Shown one piece after another: positions 47,106-55,451 of a stretch of DNA of 64,000 nt (positions are counted from its first letter, which is position 1; each line of letters opens with the position of its first letter). Under the pieces are notes generated by a model that worked only from the letters and a program-made list of their open reading frames with translations, searched no databases and had not been told where the DNA came from. A program made the position numbers and the translations under genes. Source of the stretch: Streptomyces sp. JJ66 (GTDB lineage: Bacteria; Actinomycetota; Actinomycetes; Streptomycetales; Streptomycetaceae); contig NZ_JAEVFI010000002.1 of NCBI RefSeq assembly GCF_019303495.1, positions 97,398 through 161,397 of the forward strand, read 5' to 3'.

Positions 47106-48224
47106 TCAGCCCAGGCCGTCCGCGAGAGGGGGCTCCAGAAGCTCACGGAGCGCAACCTCGGCCTTGTCCACGCCCTCGGAAACGACCTGCATGTGCGCTT
47201 GCGGCAGGCCACCCACACCGAGCCCTGACGCGGTAACGGCGGCTCGAAGTCTCTGCCGCTGTTCACTGGTCAGGTGTGACCGCGCTGTGTGGTGAGCGAG
47301 GACTTCGCGGGCCGCATAGGCGTCGAGCCTGGCTGCATCGGCGAGGGCATCGCAGAGAGACGCCAGGCAGGCGTCGGCCTGGCCACACGTCAGATCGAGC
47401 GCGGCAAGTCCCACTCGGGTCTGAAAGGCCGCTGTCGAGGATTCAGGCGGCGTGAGCAGCGTCAGCGCTTCCTGCACGGCGCGGTCCAGCTCCGGCGCCG
47501 GGGCTCCTTCGGAGCGGCAGCAGATGCGCAGGAGCGCGGCGATGGCGTTCTCCCACGGTTCCGTGGGAACGGCGGAGTCGATCGCGTCGCGCGCCTGCTG
47601 GTCGAGACCGCGTTCCAGCAAGGACATGATCATGATTTGGCGACCGTCGAGGAGACGGTTGCCGATGCCACGGTGTGCGGTCATGGCGTCGGCGGCCTCG
47701 GTCCAGCGGCCGATGCGTGCCAGAGCGCGCGCGCCGTCCACGAGCAGAGTCACCCACAGCTCCTGGCAGATCCTGCGGTGGTCTGCCTCCGTACGGATCA
47801 GGGCCGAGAGGTCGATGGTGTTGCCGTCGATCACGGTGGTGGCGCGTTGCTGGGCAGCGCGGTAGAGGCGGGTGAGGACATCGTAGGCGGTGTGGCCGTC
47901 GCCGTTCCTGATCAGCAGCCGAGAGATGTTGATCAAGGGCATCAGTGACATGACGGCGACGTCTCCCGGCAGGTGCCTGGCGTCGGCGAAGACCCGGTGC
48001 TGTCTCCAGCACAGCTCGGCGGCCAGGCCGGGCATCCCGACGTCGGAGACGATCAGCGCGCCGTAGTTGAGGACTCCGCAGGCGCGGGCCACCAGGTCAC
48101 GGTGTCCCGCGCCTGCGGGCGCGACGGTCAGCCCGGTGAGGTGGGTAATGCGCTCGTCCAGCGGGAGCGCGGGTGCCTTGGAGCGCTTGACCAGGGGGAT
48201 GCGGCTGGCTATCGCGGGAATCAC
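47106..48224 (-). CDS. helical (TPR-like) protein at the end of the lanthipeptide cluster
   Basis: 372 residues with GTG 48224, four bases after the methyltransferase stop. AAGGG lies a suitable distance upstream. All-helical with TPR-like spacing: LTGLTVAPAGAGHRDLVARA, AYDVLTRLYRAAQQ, RICQELWVTLLVDGARALAR, WTEAADAMTAHRGIGNRLLD, VGLAALDLTCGQADACLASL. It resembles the C-terminal sensor region of XRE regulators but has no DNA-binding domain. Close coupling to the cluster suggests a role in regulation or maturation. Function not recognised. Confidence 0.7.
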   Translation of the reverse strand: MIPAIASRIPLVKRSKAPALPLDERITHLTGLTVAPAGAGHRDLVARACGVLNYGALIVSDVGMPGLAAELCWRQHRVFADARHLPGDVAVMSLMPLINISRLLIRNGDGHTAYDVLTRLYRAAQQRATTVIDGNTIDLSALIRTEADHRRICQELWVTLLVDGARALARIGRWTEAADAMTAHRGIGNRLLDGRQIMIMSLLERGLDQQARDAIDSAVPTEPWENAIAALLRICCRSEGAPAPELDRAVQEALTLLTPPESSTAAFQTRVGLAALDLTCGQADACLASLCDALADAARLDAYAAREVLAHHTARSHLTSEQRQRLRAAVTASGLGVGGLPQAHMQVVSEGVDKAEVALRELLEPPLADGLG

Positions 48225-48228
48225 CGGG

Positions 48229-50283
48229 TCAGCCCTTGCGTGGCCAGTCAACGATGAGACGGCTGTAGGGCTTGTCGATGACGAAGCGCGGGTCGGCGGC
48301 CGTCAACTGGTCACGGGCGTCGCCGACTGCCATGCGGAAGCCCGGTTCGGGCGCGGCATTTCCCCAGCCCTCGTCCCAGGTGCGGATCTCGGTGACGAAC
48401 CGGTCGGCGAGGTCGGCGCCGCCGGGGCCGTGCCCGATGACACCGACCTCCCAGAAGCGGCCAGCCTCGTCCTCGCCTTCCCGGATCGTCAGGTACGCCA
48501 GGGAGCCGCCCTCCAGGGCGGCCATGGAGCCCCAGCCGAAGTGCGGGGTGAAGCCGGGGCGGGAACCGGGCAGGCGGGACAGGCCGTTGGGCAGCGCGCA
48601 GGCCAGGTACAGGTACATCCACTCGAACGGGGCGCCCTGGCGGAGCTTGACACCGGTGAAGATCTTGGCCTGGGGCGTGTCCAGGGCCGTGCGGAGCGCG
48701 TCGCGGTCCACGTCCTGCTCACTGAAGGTCTCCAGGCGGACGTTGCCCTCGCCTTCCATGGGCACGAGGGTGCAGACGTCGTCGCAGACGCCCTTGCGCA
48801 GGGGGATGAAGGTGCACATCTCGCAGGAAACGGTCTTCCAGGTGTCGCCGTCGCGCTCGAAGGCGAAGCTGCGGCTGATGCTGCCGCGGATGCGCATGGG
48901 CAGGACGAGACGTCCGTTCGGGGCCAACTGGTCGAGGAGCTTGGCCGGGACGTCGCCCGCGCCCACGGTGAACTGGATGCGGTCATAGGGCGCGTGCTCG
49001 GGGAGACCGGCGGCTCCGTCGGCCAGTACAGCGGTGACGTTGGTGGCCCCGGCCCGGGCGAGGTTCTTGTTCGCACCGTCGATGAGGTCTTGATCGACGT
49101 CCAGGGTCCACACCTGCCCGGTGGGGCCGACGAGTTTGCCCAGCAGGTTCGCGTTGTAGCCGGTGGCGGCGCCCGCCTCCAGGACCTGGTGGCCAGGCTG
49201 GACGTCGAGCTGTTCGAGCTGGGTGGCGACGATGGACGGTGCGGAGATGCAGGAGATCATCTCGCCGTGCTCGTCGTGCTTGATGGGCACAGCTTCCTCC
49301 TTATACGCCACTTCCCGGTCTACGGAGGGGAGGAAGGTGTGGCGGTCGGTGGCACGGAACGCGCCGATGATGACGGAGGTGCGCAGGTGGCCGCTTTCGA
49401 CAAGGCGGTCCGCCAGGGCTTCGCGCGGTTCAGCGGGATCGGTGACGGGCGTCACGGTGGTCTCCATTCGAGGGAGGTCAGGGTCCGGCGGGGTGGACCG
49501 GCGGGTAGAGACGGGCGTGTCAGCTGTTGTGGAGAAGGCGACTTGGCGGCCCAGCCACGCGGTGGCGGCCTGCTCAGTGACAGGCACCCCGGCACGGTTG
49601 AAGGCGAAGATCGCGTGATGGGCGAGGACGGCGCGCAAGCCACGTATCAGTTGTCCATCGGTGGCGAGTCGGCGTAGACGCCGACCGGCATCCGCGAAGG
49701 CGGCGACGCGGTCGGCCCAGCCCGCCTCCGCGTCCGGGCGGCGGGCGGCGTCGGCGTTCATCAGACGCCGCATGGCGGCCACGGAACGGTCGAGTGCGGG
49801 CACGGCTGGCGCGGTGACGGAGGGGCGCAGGGCGGCGAACTGGGACCAGACGTCCCCCACCTCGAAGGGGTCCAGCCCGGCGGCGCGGTTCAGCACGGAC
49901 AGCAGCATGACGCAGCGCTCGCGGTTTCCGGTGCTGCCGGTCTCGGGCAGGGCGCTGCGGCTGTCGGCGCAGAACACGTCATGGGCCACGTCCATGCCCT
50001 CGGTGCCGCCGAAAGCCTCGGCCTCCGGCTCGTAGACGCCGCCGACCCACCCGGTGATGTACCGCTCGGCAGCGAGGCGGTCCAGCAGGGCAACGGAGGG
50101 ACGTTCGGTGCGCAGGCGCAGCCCCGCGTCCTTGCGCAAGAAGTGGAATCGCGTCTCGTGCAGTGCGGCCGACAGAGCGTGGGCGGCCTCGGGGGTCACG
50201 GTGCCGCCCGGGAAGGCCACGCTGGCGTGCCACCAGGTCGTGTCGTGGGCGATCGGTAGGTTTTCGTCGTCGTCGAAGGTCAT
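48229..50283 (-). CDS. fused lanthipeptide dehydratase C-domain / FxLD-system methyltransferase
   Basis: 684 residues from ATG 50283. Residues 1-250 resemble the thiopeptide-type/SpaB C-terminal domain: TWWHASVAFPGGTVTPEAAH, FHFLRKDAGLRLRT, GVYEPEAEAFGGTEGMDVAH and FCADSRSAL. This domain carries out glutamate elimination and complements the LanB N-domain encoded at 51384. From about residue 300 comes a PCMT-like methyltransferase: REALADRLVESGHLRTSVII, AFRATDRHTFLP, HQVLEAGAATGYNANLLGKL (SAM loop), WTLDVDQDLI and RIRGSISRSFAFERDG. Related enzymes in class I lanthipeptide clusters methylate an Asp of the core peptide, leading to isoaspartate. Confidence 0.88.
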   Translation of the reverse strand: MTFDDDENLPIAHDTTWWHASVAFPGGTVTPEAAHALSAALHETRFHFLRKDAGLRLRTERPSVALLDRLAAERYITGWVGGVYEPEAEAFGGTEGMDVAHDVFCADSRSALPETGSTGNRERCVMLLSVLNRAAGLDPFEVGDVWSQFAALRPSVTAPAVPALDRSVAAMRRLMNADAARRPDAEAGWADRVAAFADAGRRLRRLATDGQLIRGLRAVLAHHAIFAFNRAGVPVTEQAATAWLGRQVAFSTTADTPVSTRRSTPPDPDLPRMETTVTPVTDPAEPREALADRLVESGHLRTSVIIGAFRATDRHTFLPSVDREVAYKEEAVPIKHDEHGEMISCISAPSIVATQLEQLDVQPGHQVLEAGAATGYNANLLGKLVGPTGQVWTLDVDQDLIDGANKNLARAGATNVTAVLADGAAGLPEHAPYDRIQFTVGAGDVPAKLLDQLAPNGRLVLPMRIRGSISRSFAFERDGDTWKTVSCEMCTFIPLRKGVCDDVCTLVPMEGEGNVRLETFSEQDVDRDALRTALDTPQAKIFTGVKLRQGAPFEWMYLYLACALPNGLSRLPGSRPGFTPHFGWGSMAALEGGSLAYLTIREGEDEAGRFWEVGVIGHGPGGADLADRFVTEIRTWDEGWGNAAPEPGFRMAVGDARDQLTAADPRFVIDKPYSRLIVDWPRKG

Positions 50284-50315
50284 ACGTGTGGGCGCTCCTC
50301 GTCAGCGGGGCGGGA

Positions 50316-51387
50316 TCAGGTGATCAGCAGCACGGTGGTCCAGTGCGTGGCGTTCGTGCCGTCGAGAGCGAGCTGCGCGCCGCTGCGGCCCTCCATGAAG
50401 CCGGGTTTGGACAGCCGGTTCAGGTCGGTAGCCAGACGCCGGAGCAGATCGCTGATGACCGGTAGGAAGCGCTCAGGGGTCGGGCTGTCAGCGGCGATGG
50501 CGCGGGCGACGGTCAGCAGGCCGGCCCAGCCGTGGCACAGCGTGGCGTCGGTGATCCGGGCGAGCTGGGCGGGCTCGGTGAGCGTCTGTACGAGGGCGTC
50601 TTCCGCTGCCTGGCGCCGGGCCGGATCGCCCAAGGCGAGCGCGGCAAGCTGTTGGGCGCGGGCCATGCCGGGTAGGCCGTAGCACCAGGACGGGCGGGCA
50701 GGCCCCGGCTCAGGCGGCTCGGCTGCGTCAAGGTGGGCGCGGGTGGTCCAGTAGTGGCCGCCATACCGGTCCAGCCAGCGGGCGAAGACCTCAATTGCCT
50801 CGTGCTGGCCCGGGACGAAGTGGCCCTGCCTGGCTGCGAGGGAGAGCACCGTCAGGGGCCCGGCGATGCCGTGCGCCACACCATTGTTGCCGTGCCCCCG
50901 GCCCGCTCCTCACCGCCAGGCCGACAGGGGACCACCACCCCGGGAGTTTTTCTCCTCCGAAGCAGACCGGCCACGAGAGAGCCACGAGGTAGTTCAGCAC
51001 GCTGGTCAGCCGCGACGAGGGTGTCGTACGACTCAGGAGCAGCGCTCCCAGTCCTGTCAGGCCACGAATGTGGTCCCATTCCGCGAGGTCCGGCAGGGTC
51101 CCCGAGGTCTGCCGCCGCCGCGCTGCGGCCAGGCGTGCGTCCACCACTCGGTTGACAGCCTCGTGGACGTCGGAACCGGCGTGTCCGGCACGGGTCAGCA
51201 CGAACTCCAGGGCAGGGGCCCCGTGGAACAGGCTCGCGTTGCCACCCGCACTCACCCCGTGGGCGACACCCTGCGCGAGGTGATGGCGCGCGGCAGCCAT
51301 GTCGCCTCGCTCAATGTCCAGCAGGGCGAGCCCCAAAGGCCCCTCGGAGAGGTCCTGCGTGCGGGGCGGGAACCTCGCGGCCGTCAC
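50316..51387 (-). pseudogene. lanthionine synthetase C-like gene, apparently frameshifted
   Basis: The gene starts at GTG 51387, overlapping the lanB stop. It reads VTAARFPPRTQDLSEGPLGL, HGAPALEFVLTRAGHAG, LTGLGALLL, YLVALSWPVCFGGEKLPGWW and SPVGLAVRSG, then goes out of frame. A second frame resumes NNGVAHGIAGPLTVLSLAAR, WCYGLPGMARAQQLA and LCHGWAGLLTVARAIA, which hold the zinc Cys, Cys and His of LanC cyclases, and stops at 50316. The total, 1072 bases, has one base too many. The likely site is a run of five C (minus-strand G5) at 50895-50899. Removing one base gives a 356-residue LanC of normal form. Either a true mutation or a base error. Confidence 0.85.
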
Positions 51388-53423
51388 GTGCGGACCGCCA
51401 GGGGAAGGACGAGGCTGTGCGCCCGGCCGTTGATCCACTTGTCGGCGTCCGGCGGCGGCGCCTCTTGCAGAGTGGCGACGCCGATGGGGCTGGCGTCCAG
51501 GTGGGCGCGCAACAGATCGAGGTGCATGTCCTGGCTCAGGTCGAGAGGAAGCTGTTGGTCGTCTTCGGCCAGCAGCACGCGGTTGGGCACGGTGAACCGG
51601 CTTTGCCAAGCGTGGAGTTGCTCGGCCCACTCCTTCGCGGTCGCGGTCCGGCCGGGCAGTTCCCGGGCGCGCACCTTCCACCGAGCGACGGTGAGGATGG
51701 TTCGCCGGTAGGTGAGGGCCGGGGTGAAGGGCAGGGTCCAGGCCACGCCCCAGTCGAACCAGGTGACCTGCGGTGCGAGGGCCCGACTGATCTCGCCGAG
51801 GAACCGGGCCATCGGGGGCGTGTAGTTGTTCCACAGGAAGTTGATCGCGGTCGGCGCCAAGAGCTCCAGGCAGGTGCCGGTAGCGATCTCCACCAGGCGG
51901 GGGCGGCCGTCACGGACGCTGACAGCCAGGTCGGAAGGGAACAGCACCCCGTCGCCAGGGCGGCGGAACTCACCGACGCTGACGATACGGGGCAGCACGT
52001 GCGGGGCGCGGGTAAGCAGGTCTGCCGGGACGCGTCCGGCGTGGAAGGAGAGCTGGGCCAGCTCGGCGCCGGGCTCGATCGTGGGCAGGTCCGTGTACGT
52101 CGTGCCGGTCTCGGGGAACAGGTGCCAAAACCGCCCCGTCATTGAACCGGCCGACCGGGAGACGGTGACCACCCGCAGGCGGAAGTTCCCTCGTTGCAGT
52201 GCCTCGGACGAGGCGGCGTGGATGTGGGCGGCCAGTTCGATGTGTGGCGCGGTGAGCCGGGGCTTCTCACCCGCCGCCTCCAACTCCTCGATCATCGCGC
52301 CGGTCAGGGGCACCGAGCGAGCGCCTTCGACGGCCGCCGTGCCGGCCAGTTCCAGCAACAGCCGGTCACGGTGGGACATAGGGCGGGGCGGCTCGGCCGC
52401 CTTCACGAAGCCGTCGGGGAAACCGATGCCCTGGCAGGGGTCGGTCGCCACCTCCACGGGAACTGCGGTGTTCTCGCCGTACCGGTCGGTGAACTGCTCA
52501 GCCCAGCGGCGCCAGGGCGGGGTGCCGTTGGGGTGCGTGGCGAGCCGGGCCAGCACCGTCGCGGCCGTCTCCGCCTCGGTCAGGACCTCCTGCGGCAACC
52601 GCACCTCCGCGTCAAGCCGCAGATCAGCGGCCGTCGCACGGTCACGCACCTGCGCACGCAGCACTGGCGGGAGGACTTGGGCCGGGTCAACGACGGTGGC
52701 CGGGGCACGCAGCGACGACCACAGCAGCCGCACCCTCAGCAACTCGGCGAGGAGCTGCCTGCGGGCTTGGCCGGAGGTGTCGGGGAATTCAGCAGCGAGC
52801 TTGTCCACCAGGAGGGAGTAGCGGACGGGGGTTCGTGCCGCGTCCAACACGAACCTGAGCGCGGGGCTGCTCAGCGCGAGGCGGAACTCAGCGTCGCCCT
52901 CCGACGGCACACGGACTCGTCCGTCACGCTGCCGGGCAAGCGGATGGACACAGACACCAGCGTCGGCCATCCGCGTGCCATCTGCTTCCCAAGCACTGAT
53001 CGCCTCGTCAAGCTCCACCGGGTCGGGGCGGGTGACCGCCTGGTGCCGGTCGCCGAAGCGGACACTCGCCGTGTCCCCGAACTCGACCAGTGCGACGCCA
53101 GCGAACAGGCCGTAGGGGGTGGACCGGCGCGTATACCGGATCGCGTACCGGGCCGTAGCCAGTGCCGCCCGGCGGACTCGGCGCAGCTTCGGGGCACAGC
53201 CGTCGAGGATCGCCTGCACCTGGTGGGCCAGGTCCGGGCTGGCGGAGGACACCGCCTGCTGGAAGTTCTCATCGGCCCACACGGTGCCCAGCCACGAACG
53301 CCACTCGTCTAGCGAGGCCGAGCGCCCAGGCCAGGGCGCCATGACCGGCTCGGTAAGGTGCGCTGCCGCGCGCAGCATGCCTTGCCCGGTGCCTTGGTAC
53401 AGGCGGTGTCGTGCGCGTGTCAT
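51384..53423 (-). CDS. lanthipeptide dehydratase, LanB N-terminal (glutamylation) domain protein
   Basis: 679 residues from ATG 53423, with GGAG five bases upstream. RRAALATARYAIRYTRRSTP, YGLFAGVALVEFGDTASVRF, ARTPVRYSLLVDKLAAEFPD and LLSR-like LLRVRLLWSSLRAPATVVDP open the lantibiotic dehydratase N-domain. SGSMTGRFWHLFP-type RSAGSMTGRFWHLFPETG, LAQLSFHAGRVPADLLTRAP, SDLAVSVRDGRPRLVEIATG and VRARELPGRTATAKEWAE follow. It transfers glutamate from Glu-tRNA to Ser/Thr of the precursor. The elimination domain is on the separate protein at 48229, a split arrangement known for this cluster type. Confidence 0.9.
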   Translation of the reverse strand: MTRARHRLYQGTGQGMLRAAAHLTEPVMAPWPGRSASLDEWRSWLGTVWADENFQQAVSSASPDLAHQVQAILDGCAPKLRRVRRAALATARYAIRYTRRSTPYGLFAGVALVEFGDTASVRFGDRHQAVTRPDPVELDEAISAWEADGTRMADAGVCVHPLARQRDGRVRVPSEGDAEFRLALSSPALRFVLDAARTPVRYSLLVDKLAAEFPDTSGQARRQLLAELLRVRLLWSSLRAPATVVDPAQVLPPVLRAQVRDRATAADLRLDAEVRLPQEVLTEAETAATVLARLATHPNGTPPWRRWAEQFTDRYGENTAVPVEVATDPCQGIGFPDGFVKAAEPPRPMSHRDRLLLELAGTAAVEGARSVPLTGAMIEELEAAGEKPRLTAPHIELAAHIHAASSEALQRGNFRLRVVTVSRSAGSMTGRFWHLFPETGTTYTDLPTIEPGAELAQLSFHAGRVPADLLTRAPHVLPRIVSVGEFRRPGDGVLFPSDLAVSVRDGRPRLVEIATGTCLELLAPTAINFLWNNYTPPMARFLGEISRALAPQVTWFDWGVAWTLPFTPALTYRRTILTVARWKVRARELPGRTATAKEWAEQLHAWQSRFTVPNRVLLAEDDQQLPLDLSQDMHLDLLRAHLDASPIGVATLQEAPPPDADKWINGRAHSLVLPLAVRT

Positions 53424-53452
53424 CACCACTCCGTTCTCGGTGGGCGGGAGGC

Positions 53453-53482
53453 GCGGTCCGGACAGGCTGCCGTCCGGACCGC
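53453..53482 (-). terminator. hairpin between precursor and lanB (attenuating terminator)
   Basis: GCGGTCCGGAC (53453-53463) and GTCCGGACCGC (53472-53482) form a perfect 11-bp stem with an 8-base loop. It lies 20 bases after the precursor stop and 30 bases before the lanB start. No T-run follows. It probably gives more precursor than enzyme mRNA, by partial termination or by protecting the 3' end. Confidence 0.6.
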
Positions 53483-53501
53483 GCTGCCGAGCTGCCTCGG
53501 C

Positions 53502-53684
53502 TTACGAGGTGACGCAAGCGCTCGGGCAGGAGCTGCCGCAGGTGTCACCGGTGCTGCACATCAGGACCGTTTCGGTCGCCGGTGTGCCCTCGATGAAGGT
53601 GATGTCAAGGCCGAAGGGGTCCGGCTGCGCTTCGACGCTGGGGACGGGGGCCGTCGCGGTGGCCACCGCTGTGGACTCGCTCAT
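53502..53684 (-). CDS. FxLD-family lanthipeptide precursor
   Basis: 60 residues from ATG 53684, with GTAGGAGGT just upstream. The leader holds PDPFGLDITFIEG, with the FxLD motif at residues 24-27 (Phe, Gly, Leu, Asp) that names the family. The core after about residue 40 has Cys43, Cys49, Cys53 and Cys57, with Ser/Thr at 44, 45, 48, 51, 52, 55, 59 and 60 and Asp47 in the STGDTCG loop. Four Cys allow up to four (methyl)lanthionine rings. No GG- or GA-type leader cleavage site is seen and no protease or ABC exporter is in the cluster. Adjacent lanB and methyltransferase genes confirm the call. Confidence 0.9.
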   Translation of the reverse strand: MSESTAVATATAPVPSVEAQPDPFGLDITFIEGTPATETVLMCSTGDTCGSSCPSACVTS

Positions 53685-53717
53685 CTGCGTACCTCCTACA
53701 TGTGTGGCCAACTGCCA

Positions 53718-53744
53718 CTCTTACAGGGGTTGTTGACCTCTTAC
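53718..53744 (-). promoter_or_regulatory. direct repeats upstream of the precursor gene
   Basis: GTAAGAG occurs twice on the minus strand (plus CTCTTAC at 53718-53724 and 53738-53744), exactly 20 bases apart, about two helical turns. They lie 34-60 bases upstream of the precursor start. A plausible site for the XRE regulator encoded next to it; no -10/-35 pair is obvious. Confidence 0.4.
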
Positions 53745-53893
53745 GGTGTGTTGCCAAACGATCGCCCGCAAGTGGGCGGTCCCGCACCGGCAGTCGCGCT
53801 ATCGGCAGGTGCCGGGGCGGGAGCTCATCGGGCCGTGGTCTGGCCACGGCTGTTGTTGTCGCGGAGCAGTGCTTTAGGCGCCGCATGCACGAC

Positions 53894-54862
53894 TCACAGG
53901 CGCAGGACCCCGTGCCAGTCTCCGGCTAGCCCCAAGTCCTCTACGGCCTTCAACTCGGCGGTGACGGGACCGAACGTGCTCCAGTGCTGCCGGAAATCCG
54001 TGTGTTCCTGGCCTAGGGCGCTCGCCGCCGTCGCGGCCATCCGCCGAGCCTCGGCCGCCTCATCCGGCCGGTTGTTGCGCACCGCCGCCGAGGCGATCCA
54101 CAAGGACAGCTCACCCCATGCGGCTAGCTCACTGACCGTCGCGGAGGACATACGCGGCTCCATCTGGTCGGCCGTCACGGCTGCCAGCCTCTCGGACTCG
54201 TCGAACCGGTCCTGACGCAGCAGCAGCCAGCACATTCCACTCACCCCCGTGGCGGCCCACGCTGTGTCATTCACCTCCCGCGCGAGCCGGATGCCCTCAG
54301 ACAGAGCGTGATAGGCCATGTCGTACTGCCGCACATGCGTCAGGTGCTTTCCGGCGAACAGCAGGGCGTGGGAGCGGACGCGCATTGCCTCCTGCCGGTC
54401 GGTGTCGTCCTCTGCGGAGGCCACTGCGGCCTCAGTCGCGCGGAGCAGGCCCGGCAGCGTTCTGGCCACGGAGTCGTACCGGTCGGCGAAGTGGAGCGTA
54501 TGCCCCTCGCCGACCTGCCGCCACAGCTTCGCGAGCGGTTCCGCCCCACCTGGGTCTGTCAGCGTTTGCCTGATCCCAACCGGTGGCATGAGCGCTTTCC
54601 TGAGCGTCATGAGCATCTGCCGGTTCGCCTCATCACCGATGACCGGTTCCGGAGAATCCGCTGCGAACAGCGCTGACGTAGGGATGTTCAGGGCACGGGC
54701 AAGGCAGTGCAGGGTCTCCACCCTCGCCTGGCCGCCCTGCTCGACCTTTCTGACCACCGATACGGAAAGACCGGCATCGTTCGCCAGCTCTTCCTGGCTG
54801 AGCCCCGCGACGCGACGATGTGCCCGCAGGTTGTCTCCCAAGCCTGATGACGGATACGGCAT
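53894..54862 (-). CDS. XRE-family regulator of the lanthipeptide cluster
   Basis: 322 residues with ATG 54862, preceded by CGGAG. Residues about 9-65 form the helix-turn-helix (LGDNLRAHRRVAGLSQEELA, then LSVSVVRKVEQGGQARVETL). The rest is a TPR-like helical region (MRVRSHALLFAGKHLTHVRQ, AYHALSEGIRLAREVNDTAW, ELSLWIASAAVRNNRPDEAA) ending FGPVTAELKAVEDLGLAGDW. The layout equals the XRE protein at 4137. It lies 209 bases upstream of the precursor and on the same strand, so it is the most likely cluster regulator. Confidence 0.85.
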   Translation of the reverse strand: MPYPSSGLGDNLRAHRRVAGLSQEELANDAGLSVSVVRKVEQGGQARVETLHCLARALNIPTSALFAADSPEPVIGDEANRQMLMTLRKALMPPVGIRQTLTDPGGAEPLAKLWRQVGEGHTLHFADRYDSVARTLPGLLRATEAAVASAEDDTDRQEAMRVRSHALLFAGKHLTHVRQYDMAYHALSEGIRLAREVNDTAWAATGVSGMCWLLLRQDRFDESERLAAVTADQMEPRMSSATVSELAAWGELSLWIASAAVRNNRPDEAAEARRMAATAASALGQEHTDFRQHWSTFGPVTAELKAVEDLGLAGDWHGVLRL

Positions 54863-54954
54863 AACCAACTCCGTTCTGACCTCGACCTCAGAAACGGTAA
54901 CTCCGATCTGCGCCCCGACTGTGATGCATCCCATAGGGCGCGGGTCGGGGTTCT

Positions 54955-55285
54955 ACCACACCCTCTTCCCGGGAACCTGGTCGCCAGCCAGGCCCTATGG
55001 ACGGTGCGCGGCGGCAGCCGGGCCGCAGCGCGCAGCTCGGCCAGTGGGCGCACCGGCCCGTCCTCGGGAAGGTCGTAGGTGGACAGGGTCGTGGACAGCT
55101 GCGGCATCGCAGCGTGCACCCACTGCTCGGTGCGGCCCGGTCCTGGTGGAGCTTTGTCGGGTCACTGGCGAGCGCATCCGCGAGGGCATCCAGGATCGGA
55201 GCGTTGTGCCATGTGCGCCGCGTTCGATCTTCCGCAGGGGGCCGACGTGAATGCCAGCCATGTCAGCGAGCTGCCGCTGAGTCAT
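54955..55285 (-). pseudogene. decayed XRE-family regulator gene
   Basis: From ATG 55285 one frame codes for MTQRQLADMAGIHVGPLRKI and ERGAHG. A second frame continues PILDALADALASDPTKL, and a third carries VHAAMPQLSTTLSTYDLPED and GPVRPLAELRAA. Together they spell the ordinary N-terminal helix-turn-helix and linker of a Streptomyces XRE regulator, so at least two frameshifts have broken the gene. It sits just upstream of the intact cluster regulator and may be its dead relative. Confidence 0.75.
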
Positions 55286-55451
55286 GCGTGCGATCACCGG
55301 AAGTAAACAACTCGTTTGCCCAGCTCCCTGTTTGACAGGCTCTCGGGCATGCTGGCTCCAGTTCGGGGCGACCACCCCAGACAGTACCCAGTCCGATACG
55401 CTCTGAGGGCGCGGTTGGGTGAAGTGCCCCACTGCTGATGAGGCAGTTCGC

